Positions 36,465 through 48,835 are shown, counted from the first letter of the stretch. The stretch: 64,000 nt of DNA from Temnopleurus reevesii (GCA_036244855.1 BQKZ01000627.1:21682-85681), one strand, 5' to 3'. Notes: generated from the letters alone by a model not told the origin. Made by a program: numbers and translations.

Positions 36465-36598
36465 TAAAGCCTCGGTCACATAGCACCCCGGAGGCAACAC
36501 GATTCTCCTCGACTCGTTGTTCTGAGGCAGTTAACTGTGAATTAACAAAGAGTCGGGTGAATTGTGTTGCTTCCGGGTCCTATGTGACCGGAGCTTTA
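36465..36598. mobile_element. Foldback element, family 1
   Basis: A complete copy with TAAAGCCTCGGTCACATAG at the left and a reversed TATGTGACCGGAGCTTTA at the right. It begins about 27 bp after a family 4 copy, so two element types are packed side by side. Confidence 0.85.
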
Positions 36599-36811
36599 GT
36601 TCAGAAATGTTTGTGGGAAAGGATATGCCGTGGAGTAAAATGAGAAAAAAATGACAGACCTAGACCTAAAATAGTAACATTACAGGTGATGAAACTGATG
36701 AAGTGGTTTGTTTGCATGTAAATATCAGGAATTGTTGATATAATTAACATGATATAAGAATGCATCAGGAAAGTTTTAGACAAAAAAACGAATAAGTGAG
36801 AGCTAAACAGG

Positions 36812-36846
36812 TATAGATAGATAGATAGATGAAGTGGGGGGAGAGG

Positions 36847-36896
<50 letters not shown>

Positions 36897-36907
36897 GGGG
36901 GGGGGGG
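36812..36907. repeat. (GATA)n, (GA)n and poly-G compound microsatellite
   Basis: A few GATA units are followed by about 60 bp of interrupted (GA)n and an 11-G run at 36897-36907. The Ser/Leu-rich frames on the minus strand are artefacts. Confidence 0.9.
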
Positions 36908-37264
36908 CTGAGGAGGGAGGAGGGAGGGATTGTCGGTAATTTGTGACCTTTGTGCACCTTTGTGTTGCATTTTGCGAAGTTAACTGTGACTGTTCTTCAT
37001 TGTGGAATAGCGCCATCTTAAAACATTCTTCACAAAAGGTGCACAGGCTTATCATATATTATCGTTTTATGGCCTACGTAATTATACCAAGCGTCTACAA
37101 GATGTACACAAGGATACGTTTGACTGATGCAAATTATCTTCCCTGTTTATATGGTTTTTTAATCTGTTATCAAATATGCTGGGGATAAATTGGCTACAGA
37201 CGCAATTGCGTGACTGACCATTTACATTAGAAATATAAAGGTTATGTTTAAGACACAATGGGAA

Positions 37265-37756
37265 TTTTATCTCCACCAGACCACAACCACCAACATCACC
37301 ACGTCACCATCACCATCATATTCATACCCATTATCACCATCTGCACTGAGCACCAGCAGCAGCAACAGCATCATCTCCACTATCGTCATTATCAAAACCA
37401 TGACAGCCACCACCACCACCGTCATAATTATCATCATCATGACCATTTATTTAATCATCATAATTATGATCATCGTCATCATCATCATCATCATCATCAT
37501 CACTATCATNNNNNNNNNNNNNNNNNNNNNNNCCCCCCCCCCCCCCTCTTCATCATCACCATCACCACCATCATACCCTAGGCTTTCGGTGTGTGCAGGC
37601 GCAGAGCGTGATACAGGGTATGCATTGTATGACTACATCACACCCAGCATTGATCTATGCTCAGCCTTGGCGAGAGCATGTTGACACACAATGCATACCC
37701 TGTATTACTCTCTGTACATGCACACAACGAAAGCCAAGGGTCTGTTCTGGCAGACT

Positions 37757-37788
<32 letters not shown>

Positions 37789-37904
37789 CCCTCATTAACA
37801 CCATCATCTCATTCCTCCCCCTCCCCTCCTCCTCCCCCTCCTCCTTATCATCCTCCCCATCATCCTCATCATCATCATCATCATCATCATCCTCCTCCTC
37901 CTCC

Positions 37905-37958
<54 letters not shown>

Positions 37959-37976
37959 CATCATCATCATCATCAG

Positions 37977-38015
<39 letters not shown>

Positions 38016-38115
38016 CATTAACACCATCCTCCCATTTCCCATTCCCCCTCATCCCCATCCTCCTCCTCCTCCTCCTTCTCATCCCCCTCCTTCTCCTTCT
38101 CATCATCATCATTAT
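37265..38115. repeat. (ATC)n/(CTC)n triplet block with assembly gap
   Basis: Long runs of CAT/ATC with CTC patches occupy most of this interval. Twenty-three N bases (37510-37532) and a 14-C run (37533-37546) interrupt it, so its true length is unknown. Homopolymer His, Ser or Asp frames are artefacts. Confidence 0.95.
37580..37740. mobile_element. Foldback unit embedded in the (ATC)n block
   Basis: GGCTTTCGGTGTGTGCA, then ACAGGGTATGCATTGT on the left are answered in reverse by ACAATGCATACCCTGTAT, TGCACACAACGAAAGCC on the right. The arms are about 50 bp with a 55-bp loop, and (ATC)n flanks both sides. It is either a small foldback element with a preference for triplet repeats or a structure that formed with them. 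Confidence 0.75.
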
Positions 38116-38199
38116 TATCACCATCATTTAATTCTAATATTAAATCAGTCATCAGATTGATTATGATTCTAATTATGAGATACATATGGCTACTTCCAT

Positions 38200-41100
38200 G
38201 GAACAATATAGCTGCAGTAGCAAAGACAAAAACAACACCGGAACGAACTCATCAAAAGCAACACCACCATTAACAAAGGAACAACTATACCCTACATCGT
38301 GTTGGTTCTTGTATTGTGTCAAAACGTATATTTAATTAAATCTCCAACAAAACGGATGGAAGTGGAAATACATTTAAATATACACTGATAACCAGATAAC
38401 CGATTACCAAGCTCTACACAACCGCTTGTAATCGCAAACGATTTGGTTATTTGAAGACCAGTTAGAGTTATGCTTATATAGACATGGAAAAATAAGAAAA
38501 GGAAAAAAAAGGAAAAACAATTAGATCTCCATTGCTGGAGTATAAAAAGAAATATGCAAATAGATTAATACAGATAAATTTGATATTTAAAATCACAGCA
38601 AGTCATATTAGCATCCAGCACTAGCTGCGGGATCACCAAAGTAAGGTTTGTGTTTTTCTTTACATAATAATAAACATATTTTCATATCTCTCTATATAGG
38701 CTCTATATATTTCAATGTACACGCAATTCAAAAATGAAGAGAGACAAAGCCCTCTACGGCAATTTTGCGAACAGCATGAACAGCAAAATGAACTACCTCT
38801 ACTCGTACATTGTAAACACCTTACTACGTTCCTCACCCCATGTACCAATAATGCCTTCACATGCATGGGATTACACATATATGCAGGACCAGCCGCAGAA
38901 ATGTTCTACCAACCTACAGGGCTGTTTACACTTTGGCCAAACTATCGTGATATTCTCCCCAACATGGCTATCTTGTGCGATGTGACAAGATAATTTGGCT
39001 ACAGTGTGAACAGGTCCGTATATCACATTAAGATGAATAAAGAAAGACATACGTAAATCATGCTGTGTTCACACGAAGAATTATACTCTGACAATATAGC
39101 TTGATCACGTCGATCACATTATATCGTATGTTGTGTTGTTGACAATAATGTGCAACTTCTTTCTGATTTCAGACCAATACCAAAACAAACTCTAATTACT
39201 AAAAATTCAACGTGTGAACACAGATGTAAATATTCACCATATAACCAACATAACGGAAAACATGGACAGTAGTTATTGTCTAAATCAAAAGCATTCAGCG
39301 ACCATCCATTAATTGTCATTTGATATTTGATATTATCTAGGTATATGCAAAATTGTTCTTTGATGGAAATACAAATACTCGGTTTTATTTCCCCCCCCCC
39401 ATTTTGCTGCATTATAGGATATGGGAGTATATTCTATCATATTGTATTGTATAATAGTTTGGCATGATCCCTCCAGAATTCAATCGACAAAACAGAATAG
39501 CACACATCCAAAATATACCTCTCCGTATATCTTAAACCTACTAGAACAATTATTGCATAATGATATATATATTTTACATTTAAAACTACAGAAATGATAA
39601 GATCCTTTACATTTTAATTTATTCAGAAACACTATTTAGTGAATAGTATGACTTTCTAAATAAGAGCGCTTAGGAAAAATACCTAGTTCGTCAGATAAAA
39701 AGATATGCGAATAAAAGAAAGTGTTCTTTGAATAGAATATCTAAGTACACTCTAATCATTTATGTCTATAATATGACACAAATACTTTGGTCGAATCTGT
39801 AGCGAGTGCAATTTATATCAGTAACAAAGGGAAGAAATAAAAAGCAAATAGATTAATCATGTTAATCGTCCTCGATTCGAATAATTGAAAATACTGATAG
39901 CATAACCTATTTCCAATACGGCGTCACAATGACAAATTATATTTTACCACGCGTATTAAGAGTGTCAATTTTGATCAATATCATTCCCTCAATCTAACCC
40001 AGAAAAAAATCTAAAACGAATGAATAAAACAAACAACCGAAATAAACCTTAGTCTAAATTTCATTTCATTTACCAAATAATGATTGTAGATATCTATACG
40101 ATTCGTTCTAATATTGCTTCCAATTATCGTAATAACTTTTTCTTGTCCGTTTTTGTCCGAATATAAGCAGAAAATGAGGTCCTTATAGTGACACAAAGAG
40201 TCATATCCATGGTAACATTTCTAATCTCAACACAAATGTCATATTGCTAACCATTGTAATGTCATAGTCATCATGTTCACACCTAAAGAGCTATTACAGT
40301 TTACATGACTTTAAATATTTGTATCATGATGTAAAGTGGTAATAAAAATAAGTGATGAATATGATACACTTGATAATTGAGATATCACTTTACCTTACTT
40401 TACGCTAAGAAATAACATTAAAAAAATGACTAGTATCATGATGAAAGTTCAACGCCAGCGTTAAGAGATAAAATTCGATAGTCAATTTACCCTTATCGCA
40501 TCTTTTAAGTAATGAAATTTGTATACAATTTATATTTTCAGCTAGATAGAGAATATAAAAAATGCCTTTTTACACTCAAAAACATGATCACATGTACAGG
40601 AATTATTAACAGTCAAAGTAATGTCAAACCAATGTAATTATATCATTAGTATGTCGATTATAAAATATACAAATTATCAATTTTGTTCAATCAGTTACAT
40701 ATTTCTTTCATGGTCTTAGTCTCAGTATTGGTAAAAACTAAGATACTGTTGCTATGGTTACCGACAGTGGCTGTTCAACCTCGGTCACAGGAGCTTCTAT
40801 TAACTCGAGCAATATTGGCATCCATTCAGACGACAACATTTCAAATGAATATGTGAAAATAGACTTCCGATAGTTATGCACAAATTTCTCCAAAATATCG
40901 TTCTGAAATAACAACCAATAGTTGTATCAATGAGTCGCCTGCATTCGTTGTGGGTAATTATTACCGACAAAAGCGCTCGGAGGTATCGGCACAAAATGAC
41001 GGCGATGCGTAACTTCAAACTAATGATGACGCGAGGACTAACTCGAGTAGTTTGTTTTCCGTGTACATAAAGATGAACTTTTTATGAAGAACTGTATGTC

Positions 41101-41750
41101 AGCAGTTATCCGGAACTATGAAAACCACTATAGCACTGAAATCCTTGTCAAATGAATAACGAGAACTCTGTCTGTAACGACTGATGTGTATCAGTCAACT
41201 CCTTCAACATGCTTGATTGGTTTAAGGGAAGAGAAAATATACAATTTTTGGACAAAGTACTTCTGATTCAAGAGGTAATAGTAGTGTTTTGATGTTTTCA
41301 GATGAAACTTTTAAAAAAGATATCAACATATTAGCATACTCAGTACAATAGCAGATGGTAATTTTCCAAACTTAATGAGCCGAATGCACAAACTTTCAAG
41401 ATTAGTTGATTAGTTTTGTTCTTGTATAGGATTACCTTGAGATGATATCGCCCGTGTTTTCACGAAGCGACAGCAACCAGAAGGTAAAATTACACGAAAT
41501 CATCACTATAGATACAATTTCATGTAAACGAGCTCTTATACAATAGGATAAACGTATTTCACTCGGGTGTCCTTTGATTTCTTCATGCAGCAATACCCTC
41601 CAGCTACCAACACCTCGTGAAAGCTCCGACGATATGTAATAATAGATTATACAATCTGAAAGGATACAATGACATACGTTGGATTTAGCCCTTCTTGTTG
41701 TAATACCAGTCTCGAGTATAACGGTCGCATCAAGTTCGCTGATACTATCA
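38200..41750. other. Unassigned AT-rich DNA downstream of the receptor gene
   Basis: No confident gene. A 10-C run lies at 39391-39400. Short open frames near 38715-38993 and 40800-41018 have no domain or splice support. Confidence 0.4.
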
Positions 41751-41771
41751 TTTCCGTTTAGTATGACACGC

Positions 41772-41777
41772 TTTATT
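41772..41777 (-). promoter_or_regulatory. Candidate polyadenylation signal of the receptor gene
   Basis: On the minus strand AATAAA lies about 275 nt after the receptor stop codon. It is the nearest canonical hexamer I noticed, and transcript data would be needed to confirm use. Confidence 0.4.
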
Positions 41778-42050
41778 CCACGAACATTTGCAGCTCCCAA
41801 TCTGGACTTCATTGAACAGACCACTATCACCATCTTCCTCTTGACCATCGACTAGCATCCATCGAACACCGCATCACCTACGGCATCGTCGTCGTCGTCC
41901 TCGTGCTCACTCACGGATTAAAACGCTTATAGTTGCCGATTCGATGACCATCAAGCTTACGCCGGACACTATCATGCATTCATAGCGGCGGCAAACTTGG
42001 TATGTTTTGTTAAAAGTCACAACCATAATAGTCCTGACTTAGTCAAGAAG

Positions 42051-42260
42051 TTATCCCGTGACTGGGAGTTCGGTTGTCGGTCCTTCCGTCGGAGCCTCTG
42101 TCATTGCGGCAAGATCTCTCTCGACCTGCGTCACCACGGGCTCGAATATCAGAGGGGCCGATAGGATGATGCCTGATGTCCCGCAAATAACGCAAATTAA
42201 AAAAATCCAGAGAAATATCCGGTCGATTACCATGGCGACGTATTTCCAATCTTCTGTTAC
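42051..42260 (-). CDS. nAChR alpha subunit, last coding exon (M4 and C-terminus)
   Basis: Residues 446-514 of the assembled protein. The exon starts after TTATCTACAG with [14 protein letters not shown], the conserved pre-M4 sequence of nicotinic receptors. M4 follows (about residues 455-478, including [16 protein letters not shown]), then an extracellular tail of about 33 residues rich in Glu, Thr and Pro, and a TAA stop at 42051-42053. It joins in phase 0 to the exon at 44707-45700, whose last residues are EDDFNS. The tail is longer than in many neuronal alpha subunits. Confidence 0.95.
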   Translation of the reverse strand, partial: VTEDWKYVAMVIDRIFLWIFLICVICGTSGIILSAPLIFEPVVTQVERDLAAMTEAPTEGPTTELPVTG

Positions 42261-42869
42261 CTGTAGATAATATGAGAAGGAAAAATACAGATAAAGATTG
42301 GATAAAAAATGATGACATTATGAGATCATAATTAACAAAATGACCTGTGATAAACCGTAAGATGTACATGTATATTGTGTAATGGTAACGTCTTTGAATC
42401 GCAATGACTTGCCATCGATTTGAAGTCAATTTTCTTCACCATTTTCCACTTTTAGGGCGCTCAAACCATCGAGTTGGCAAGATGATGACGCAACATTTCA
42501 CTTACTTTGGGGCACACAAATTATCTGATACCCTTTTTGTTTATATACCTTTTTTGCTTGTCATTGACTGATGGTGGGGGTTAGGGGGAGGGAAGTCGAC
42601 CCCGGGTTGGAAAAATCCGGTTCACTAACCATTTTCCATCTTTAGCTTGAAATTGAAAAAAAAAACGTGATTTTCCTCATCTATATTCATTATTCATTCT
42701 ACATCTGGTCGCATTTATATCTTGTCGTGAGATCCATGGACCTGTTGACAAGCACATGGGTATAGTTGGAACTGCTTTTGCAAATTCCTTGTCAGACTGA
42801 ATAGAAAAAAATTATAAAGGACCATGTTACGCTTCAATGCAGGTATACTGATAAATGAAAGGCTGACCC

Positions 42870-44190
42870 TAACCAGTTATTTGATAGATCTGGCCATTTC
42901 TTTGTCAGATTTGGTAATTTGTGTCGTCAGATATTATATTCATGTGTCAGATATGGCCGTTCCTATTTCAGATCTGGTAATGTCTGTGTCAGGTCTGGTC
43001 ATTTCCTTGTTAGATCTGATCATTTCGTTGTCAGATATTGTAACTTACATGACTTTATGTGTCAGATCTGGTCACTGTGCCAAATATGGTATCTCTGTTT
43101 TAGATCTGACCATTTCAGGGCCATTATCTATGACATATGTGGCCCCCAAAACCCCTTTTCTATACGAACCTTTATTTTTAAAAAGGACACTTTCAATTTC
43201 ACCAATATGATTTGTTTTTACTATAATCAACTATTTCCCTTAAAGTGAACTAAAACTGACCCCGTTCATCATCATGCCACATATTGATGGGCATGGACTT
43301 TGAGTGTTTTACTTGAAATATCACATATCACGTTAAATCCATGTTCAATGACAATTGACGTAATGACCAGCTATCATGAGCCATACCTCATGTTGAAGGC
43401 AATGAGTTTCTTTTCATGAATGTTATGCAAAATGCAATGCTTCCTCCTTTAATATAAGATTTTGAAACATGTAACGAAGACAAACCTTTTGGTCGCATAC
43501 GTCACAAATAATGACCCTTCTGTTTCAAGATCTGTGACAGCCTGATCACAAGTCGTGCGTAAAGTCGTTCTTAAAGTCTTTCGTAACTTGGTAAAACGCC
43601 GTCCTGGTCATTTCTGTCGTCATATGTGACATTTTCTTTGTCAGTACTTGTAATTTCTGTTTCAGATCTGGTAAATTATGTTTTCAGATGGTTTCATCTC
43701 TGTCAGGCCTGGCTCTGTCTGATGTCAGATATAGTATTTCTGATACAGATATAGACATTCCTGTTTCAAATAATCTTGGTCACTTCTTTGCCAGAACTTG
43801 TAATTTCAATGTAAGATATGACCCTTTCGGATTTGAAAATATCTGTCAGTCTGTCGTCAGATATATGGTAATTTCTGTCATATTATTATAATTATTATTA
43901 TTATTATTAGTATTACTATTATCATTATATGGTCAAATGTACACCCAGGGGCCTGTAACATACAGTAAAAGAGATTATAGATTGATAATTAATCGTATAT
44001 TTATGGTACCTGTTTTGTCATAGACTCACGATTAATATCTATTGTAAGTTTAATTGCATCTTTTATGTTACAGATCGCATATATGGTAACTTCTGTGCCA
44101 GCTCGGGTCATTCTTTTGTCTCACATCTGGTCATCTCCGTGCCAGATTTAGTTATTTTAGTGTCAGGTCTTTTCACTTCTTTGGCAGGAG
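42870..44190. repeat. Degenerate ~22-25-bp tandem repeat in the receptor intron
   Basis: Words of the form TGTCAGATCTGGTCATTTC recur many times with substitutions, densely at 42890-43100, again at 43620-43880 and about 44070-44190. They fill much of the 2.4-kb intron between the last two coding exons. The moderate-length plus-strand frames here arise from the repeat. Confidence 0.8.
43888..43927. repeat. (ATT)n microsatellite
   Basis: A short interrupted ATT run inside the receptor intron. Confidence 0.75.
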
Positions 44191-44706
44191 GATGTTTAAT
44201 GACGCTTGTAGCCAGTGACAAGTGGTCATTTTCCGACAGTTTCAATATCAACAGTCAGTGCTGACTAATTGTTGCTGGCGACAAGCTTACTGATACCTCC
44301 TCCTGGTCATTTTTGATAGGATAATCTCTGTGTTCATGGCCAATTCTGTGTCGAATCGGACCAGGTACCACAAATGCTTTATGGCACTGGAACGGAGATG
44401 GAGCAAAATAAATCTTTACCGTCTTTAATTTAACGCCAGAATATTAAATCTTATACTAATCTATTTCCATCCATACTAACATCAATATTGAATGGATTAA
44501 AACCAATTCATCGTGAGCATATTTTGATGCCAAAATTGCAATGACACAACTAGTTTCATGTGTGCTGTTTTAATACATACGGATATGTATTCTTATTAAA
44601 GTCCACAGATCTTATGCCAGAGGGTTAAAACTGTCTTCACGTTGTACAATGTTGGCATGAACCTGACATTGTGTTAACGTAACACCGTTGATTGAATAAT
44701 GCTTAC

Positions 44707-45700
44707 TGAATTAAAGTCGTCCTCGCTCTTGAGATGCTGTGCAATAAACTTGACACCATCGACGGCCTGCTTGAACTCCTTCGAGTATCTGCCTCCTCCC
44801 TTCGACATTGAGGGCGTGTCCATGTTCGGACTCCCGACGTCATCGGAAAGAGTTCGGAGTTTGAAACTCGGGTGAAGGTTATCAAATATGTCGCGACCGT
44901 TGCTATGAGGGTTTTCCCCATCTTTGTGCACCACCTCCTTAAGTTCAAAATAATTAACGTCCTTTTCCTTGGTATTGTGTTCTGGGTGTATGTGCCTCTT
45001 GGGTCTTTTCATGTACAATATCGGCGGCAAAACTTCGAGGAAGACTTTACGCACCCACGGTCGCATCGTGTGTGTGCTGGGCGCTCTGTAGTGAATGTTC
45101 AGAACGATTACGGTGATGACGATGGAGAGGGTAACGAGGACCATGGTGAAGAGAAGATAGCGACCGATGAGGGGGATAAGAAGGGAGGTCGGGGGAATGA
45201 TCTCCGCGATCAGCAGGAGAAACACAGTCAAGGCCAGAAGCACGGATATACAGAGTGTGATCTTTTCTCCTGAGTCTGAGGGTAGATAAAACACGAGAAC
45301 TGTTAGAAAGGAGATGAGGACGCATGGAAGGATAAGATTGACCGTGTAAAAGAGCGGCTTCCTGCGGATGTGCAGCGTGAATGTAATGTCCGTGTAGATT
45401 TCATCGCAGCACGGGTACTGAACGACATTCTTCTCAGATGGCGTCGAAATGATGTCCCATTCGCCGCTCTGCCAGTAATCTTCCAAATCGACATCGTCGC
45501 TCCAAGGATGCAAGTCGATCAGGCTGCCATCATACGTCCACGATCCAAACTTCATCGGGCATGATTGCTCATCAAAGGGGAAGTATCTGACGTTGATCTT
45601 GCAAGAGCTTTTATAAATAGCAGGTGGGAGCCAATATACCGTGCCGTCGTTGTAAACCAAAGCCTTCGCCATTAGGGTCACCTCGTAGTTACCATCCGCA
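44707..45700 (-). CDS. nAChR alpha subunit, large exon (Cys-loop, M1-M3, cytoplasmic loop)
   Basis: This 994-bp exon encodes residues 114-445 of a nicotinic acetylcholine receptor alpha subunit, a pentameric ligand-gated cation channel of the cell membrane. It starts after TTTCCACACAG with ADGNYEV. The Cys-loop is C147-C161 with YFPFDEQ inside; loop B is FGSWTYD (W168); loop C is YPCCDEIY, whose vicinal cysteines C211-C212 define an alpha subunit. M1 is about 231-253. M2 begins GEKITLC, with Glu259 at -1', Leu269 at 9' and Glu280 at 20', as in cation-selective channels; PPTS follows, then M3 at about 289-314. The cytoplasmic loop is about 130 residues and ends in an amphipathic [15 protein letters not shown] helix. 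The donor is TCA followed by GTAAGC. The closest resemblance is to neuronal alpha2/3/4-type subunits rather than alpha7. Sequence upstream of 45700 in the same open frame is intron. Confidence 0.97.
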
Positions 45701-47100
45701 CTGTGTGGAAAGAAAAGAAAATAGGTCTTAGAAATGGAGAAAATGATATTAGAATATCGAAGCTTCTCAACGTAATTTTTCCATCTTGTAATGTCCCGGG
45801 CCCCACTGCCTAATTTTTTAAAAAAATCATTGATGCTATCGTTGTCAGTAATACTGCCTGCTGTATCCTCAACCCATTGACTACTGAATTCTGTAATACC
45901 CATACAATTTGTGTAGGGACTACCCGGTTCTAGTAGTCAAAGGGTTAATGATCATGATGATGACTAGCCAATGTGCCTCGTTGCGATGGCAATAGCTACT
46001 AGTAACAAAGTTACCATAAATGGTAAATTTCATCCAACAGGGGCCCCCTAGGTGGTTTCTTTAAAGGTCTAATTGTTAAGACCAACTGTATGTTTTCTTG
46101 TATAAGTAAGAGATCACCCAATTCCTCAGAGAAGCAAATGGGATAGACCATCATTGAAGTAAAATCAAAAGAAATGTTGGATTAACTCTTTTGGCTTTCA
46201 TTTGTTTCATTAAAAGTACGCGGTAATTCACAACGAAATGTTTGGTATTTGTCGATAATGACGGTTCATTATAATAGAAGTGTTAATTATGATTAGGACA
46301 TTTAATTTAGAAAAATCTCAGCAAATTGGGAAGGGTCACATCACTGACATGAACTAATTAGAAAAAAGTGTCTCTTCGTTAACATTAAAAGAGGTCGAAA
46401 CAAATTAACAAATCTAAAACACACACGAAAAAACCAAATCATTATCATGAATTAAAAAAGGTGCCCACCCCATGTGGATTAATCTATTTTAGTACAAATC
46501 ATCTTTCAAAGTAAACAAAAAAGACAAACCAGAAAAGGTATATTAGTTTTTGGGCGCTTTGGGCCACATTGGGAGAAGCGCAGTGTAAGAATTAGTATTA
46601 TCATTAATCATTATTAGTACTCGTTTATGGTTCGGTAGATACACCAGTACACGAAGACAACATTATTATTCGATTTTTTTTATTGACCGACACATAAAAG
46701 CATTTTATTCAAAAGAAAAGTTTTGATCATCACATTTTCGGGTATGGTTGAGCATAATAAGATGATTTATTTATCGATTCTTCAGGCATTTTTCTTTAGA
46801 TTATTTGAATTGAAATAGTGGGAAACAATACGACAGAAACACCCATTGTATTCCTGTCATTAATACGTAATAAACTTATCAGACAATGGTCAACATAAAA
46901 ATAAAATAAAAAGGAATAAAAACAAACCAAACGGGAGATAATTAATGTACTTCATTAAAACAGCGGGCAAGCATTCGTGTCGATAGTATTAATGTGTCAA
47001 TTGAAGAAGTACTTAAGTCAAATCAACCCTTAGTATCTTGCATGGTTGTGCTGGAAAAATCTTTATATCACTAAAATTTGTCATTGACATCCAAAGCATT
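45701..47100 (-). other. Intron 4 of the receptor gene, left part
   Basis: The intron lies between the last exon-4 copy (47825-47934) and the large exon. No further exon-4 copy is visible in it. A short fragment near 46550-46620 (GGGCGCTTTGGGCC, then ATTATTAG) resembles a SINE 3' tail. Confidence 0.6.
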
Positions 47101-47102
47101 AA

Positions 47103-47327
47103 TAGCCTGCGTCAACACAGCGTTTTTGAAAGTTAAAAACGCTCCCCGGACACTCAAAGACGCAAGTCATACAGTGGACTGGAGATCGGCATACGTTCCT
47201 TGAGCGCAAGCGGAACCTCAGTCCCACCTTCTGATCCGCGTACACTGTGCGCTCGGGAAGCGTTTTTAATTTAAAAAAATACGCTGGGCCAACGCAGGCT
47301 AAAACGCAAAGGTGTGAGTCAACCATA
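47103..47327. mobile_element. Foldback element, family 2, in a receptor intron
   Basis: Starts within the left arm (AGCCTGCGTCAACACAGCG), with the outermost bases missing. It ends with AGGCTAAAACGCAAAGG and GTGTGAGTC. It lies in the intron between exon-4 copy E and the large exon. Confidence 0.8.
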
Positions 47328-47547
47328 AGATATGTTGCAAAAGTGGCCTTTATACTTTGAGTTAATTTGATATAGGTACTTCTTCAATCAGGGTCACCAA
47401 CTGTTCTGTTTCCAAAATCAGAACTCAAACAACATTCCCAGAGTCACGTGACTTTTAAAAACGCAGGCTGTGACACAAATGGATCATCTTCATGCGATGG
47501 GGATAAGGTCAAATGAACTATGCATTCAGCCTTCTCTTACTCTGCAA

Positions 47548-47629
47548 ACAAAGACACTATCAAGGTAGTTTATTTAGTGCCGTATATTACAAAGACACTA
47601 TCAAGGTAGTTTATTTAGTGCCGTATAAT
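47548..47629. repeat. 41-bp direct tandem duplication
   Basis: ACAAAGACACTATCAAGG, then TAGTTTATTTAGTGCCGTAT occurs twice with a 41-bp period and no visible difference. It is about 200 bp from exon-4 copy E, and the identity implies a recent origin. Confidence 0.9.
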
Positions 47630-47824
47630 ACTCGTTGGAGTGTCTGTTTCTTGATGGGGGAATCTAGCACGGCTCTACAGAACAGTATGGTATGAACGGT
47701 GCTGTGCAGCTCCACCCCAATTCATTAATTCCTTCTTGTATTTGGCACTAAAACAACTTATGATTGGTCTTTGTTTGAAGAATAGCGTTCTCTGGTCACT
47801 CTCCTCAAACCATTCCTATCTTAC

Positions 47825-47934
47825 TTGTTGTACAGTATTAGACCAGGGGTCCATATTTCTTGGGACGGTACTCTAAGGACCTCTATATTCTCGTATTCTT
47901 CGAGATCCCACGTGAAACGATAGTCTTTCCATTG
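47825..47934 (-). CDS. nAChR exon 4, alternative copy E
   Basis: An intact 110-bp copy preceded by TTTCAAAGCAG and followed by a GTAAG donor. It encodes QWKDYRFTWDLEEYENI, then EVLRVPSQEIWTPGLILYN and two bases of the next codon. The tryptophan at exon residue 2 is the loop D aromatic, and IWTPGLILYN is loop A. Exon residue 31 is Gly where the family has Asp. Among the copies it shares YRF and PGLILYN with copy A, together with a near-identical donor flank (GTAAGATAGGAATG), although these two are the outermost copies. It should be used in alternation with the other copies, because two together break the frame. Confidence 0.9.
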
Positions 47935-48385
47935 CTGCTTTGAAAAGAAACGACATGGTAATAAGGACAAAACTCTAAAAGAATAACCAAAACCCGGATG
48001 TTGGTTTCATAGGTACTTCCTGTTTTTGATGGCTTCTGGGCATGTGGACACGCAGTTCCCAATTTATACGGTATAGAATAACAACACGTGCCTTTAGGTT
48101 GTTCAAATTATCAGGTAGCAAATCTAGTACACCTGGTGCGCACATTGCTTACACTGCGCGAGATCCCTTCCGTACTAGATGAATACCCGGATGTTCCTAC
48201 CTGGATATGAACAACCATGAAGGCAGGTATTGTCAAAGGAGACGTTAACGTGCTTTGCAGCAAGTTATCTCTTTTCGTTTTGGTTTAATATTTGGGGGTA
48301 CTGCGGGAAACGTCACGAGTGTAGACGAAAGTAGGAAGATGCCCTAAAACCTAGGTAGTACTCTATAAGCATGCAATCTGCTTAC

Positions 48386-48495
48386 TTGTTGTACAAGACC
48401 AGATCTGGGGTCCATATCATTTTAGATGGAACGCGAAGAATGGAGATGTTGTCGTAGTCCACGGGGTCCCAAGTAAGCTTGTAATCTATCCATAA
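48386..48495 (-). CDS. nAChR exon 4, alternative copy D
   Basis: An intact 110-bp copy after AATGAGCAG with donor GTAAGCAG. It encodes [17 protein letters not shown], then [19 protein letters not shown]. It has the normal loop A Asp (PDLVLYN). It differs from copy C at only about 5 of 36 residues, and the AATGAGCAG acceptor flank is also shared, so this pair is the most recent duplication. The spacer between copies D and C is only 80 bp. Confidence 0.92.
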
Positions 48496-48575
48496 CTGCT
48501 CATTATAGTAAAAATAAGATACGTTTGTTAATAGAGTGACTTGTAATTTTGTGTGTTAGGAAACATCATGCTTAC

Positions 48576-48685
48576 TTGTTGTACAAGACTAGGTCTGGGA
48601 TCCAAATCATTTGGGATGGAACACGGAGGATGGCGATGTTGTCGTAGTCCGCAGGATCCCACGTTAGCTTGTAATCGTTCCATAG
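48576..48685 (-). CDS. nAChR exon 4, alternative copy C
   Basis: An intact 110-bp copy with acceptor AATGAGCAG and donor GTAAGCATG. It encodes [17 protein letters not shown], then [19 protein letters not shown]. Of the four intact copies this looks most like the ordinary nicotinic exon 4 (WNDYKL, WxPDxxLYN) and is a reasonable default choice for a reference protein. Confidence 0.93.
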
Positions 48686-48835
48686 CTGCTCATTGTAGTA
48701 AAGACAATACATGTTGATTAATTCAGTAATATGGTACCCTATTCATGAGGAAATATGTTTAGTAGGAGAGCAGAGTGTGTTCGAACAATGTCTGCTCTAA
48801 CTCGTCTAGAGCGGCTGCGAGTACGAACAAATTAT

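Noticed and set aside
37244..38127. His/Ser/Asp-rich open frames
   Set aside because: They come from (ATC)n and (CTC)n repeats, and some cross the run of Ns.
41432..41848. 138-residue minus-strand open frame after the receptor stop
   Set aside because: It falls in the likely 3' UTR and flank of the receptor gene and has no domain.
42824..43248. 128- and 109-residue plus-strand open frames
   Set aside because: They are produced by the degenerate tandem repeat inside the receptor intron.
44872..45564. Plus-strand open frames opposite the receptor large exon
   Set aside because: They are antisense shadows of the conserved receptor coding sequence.
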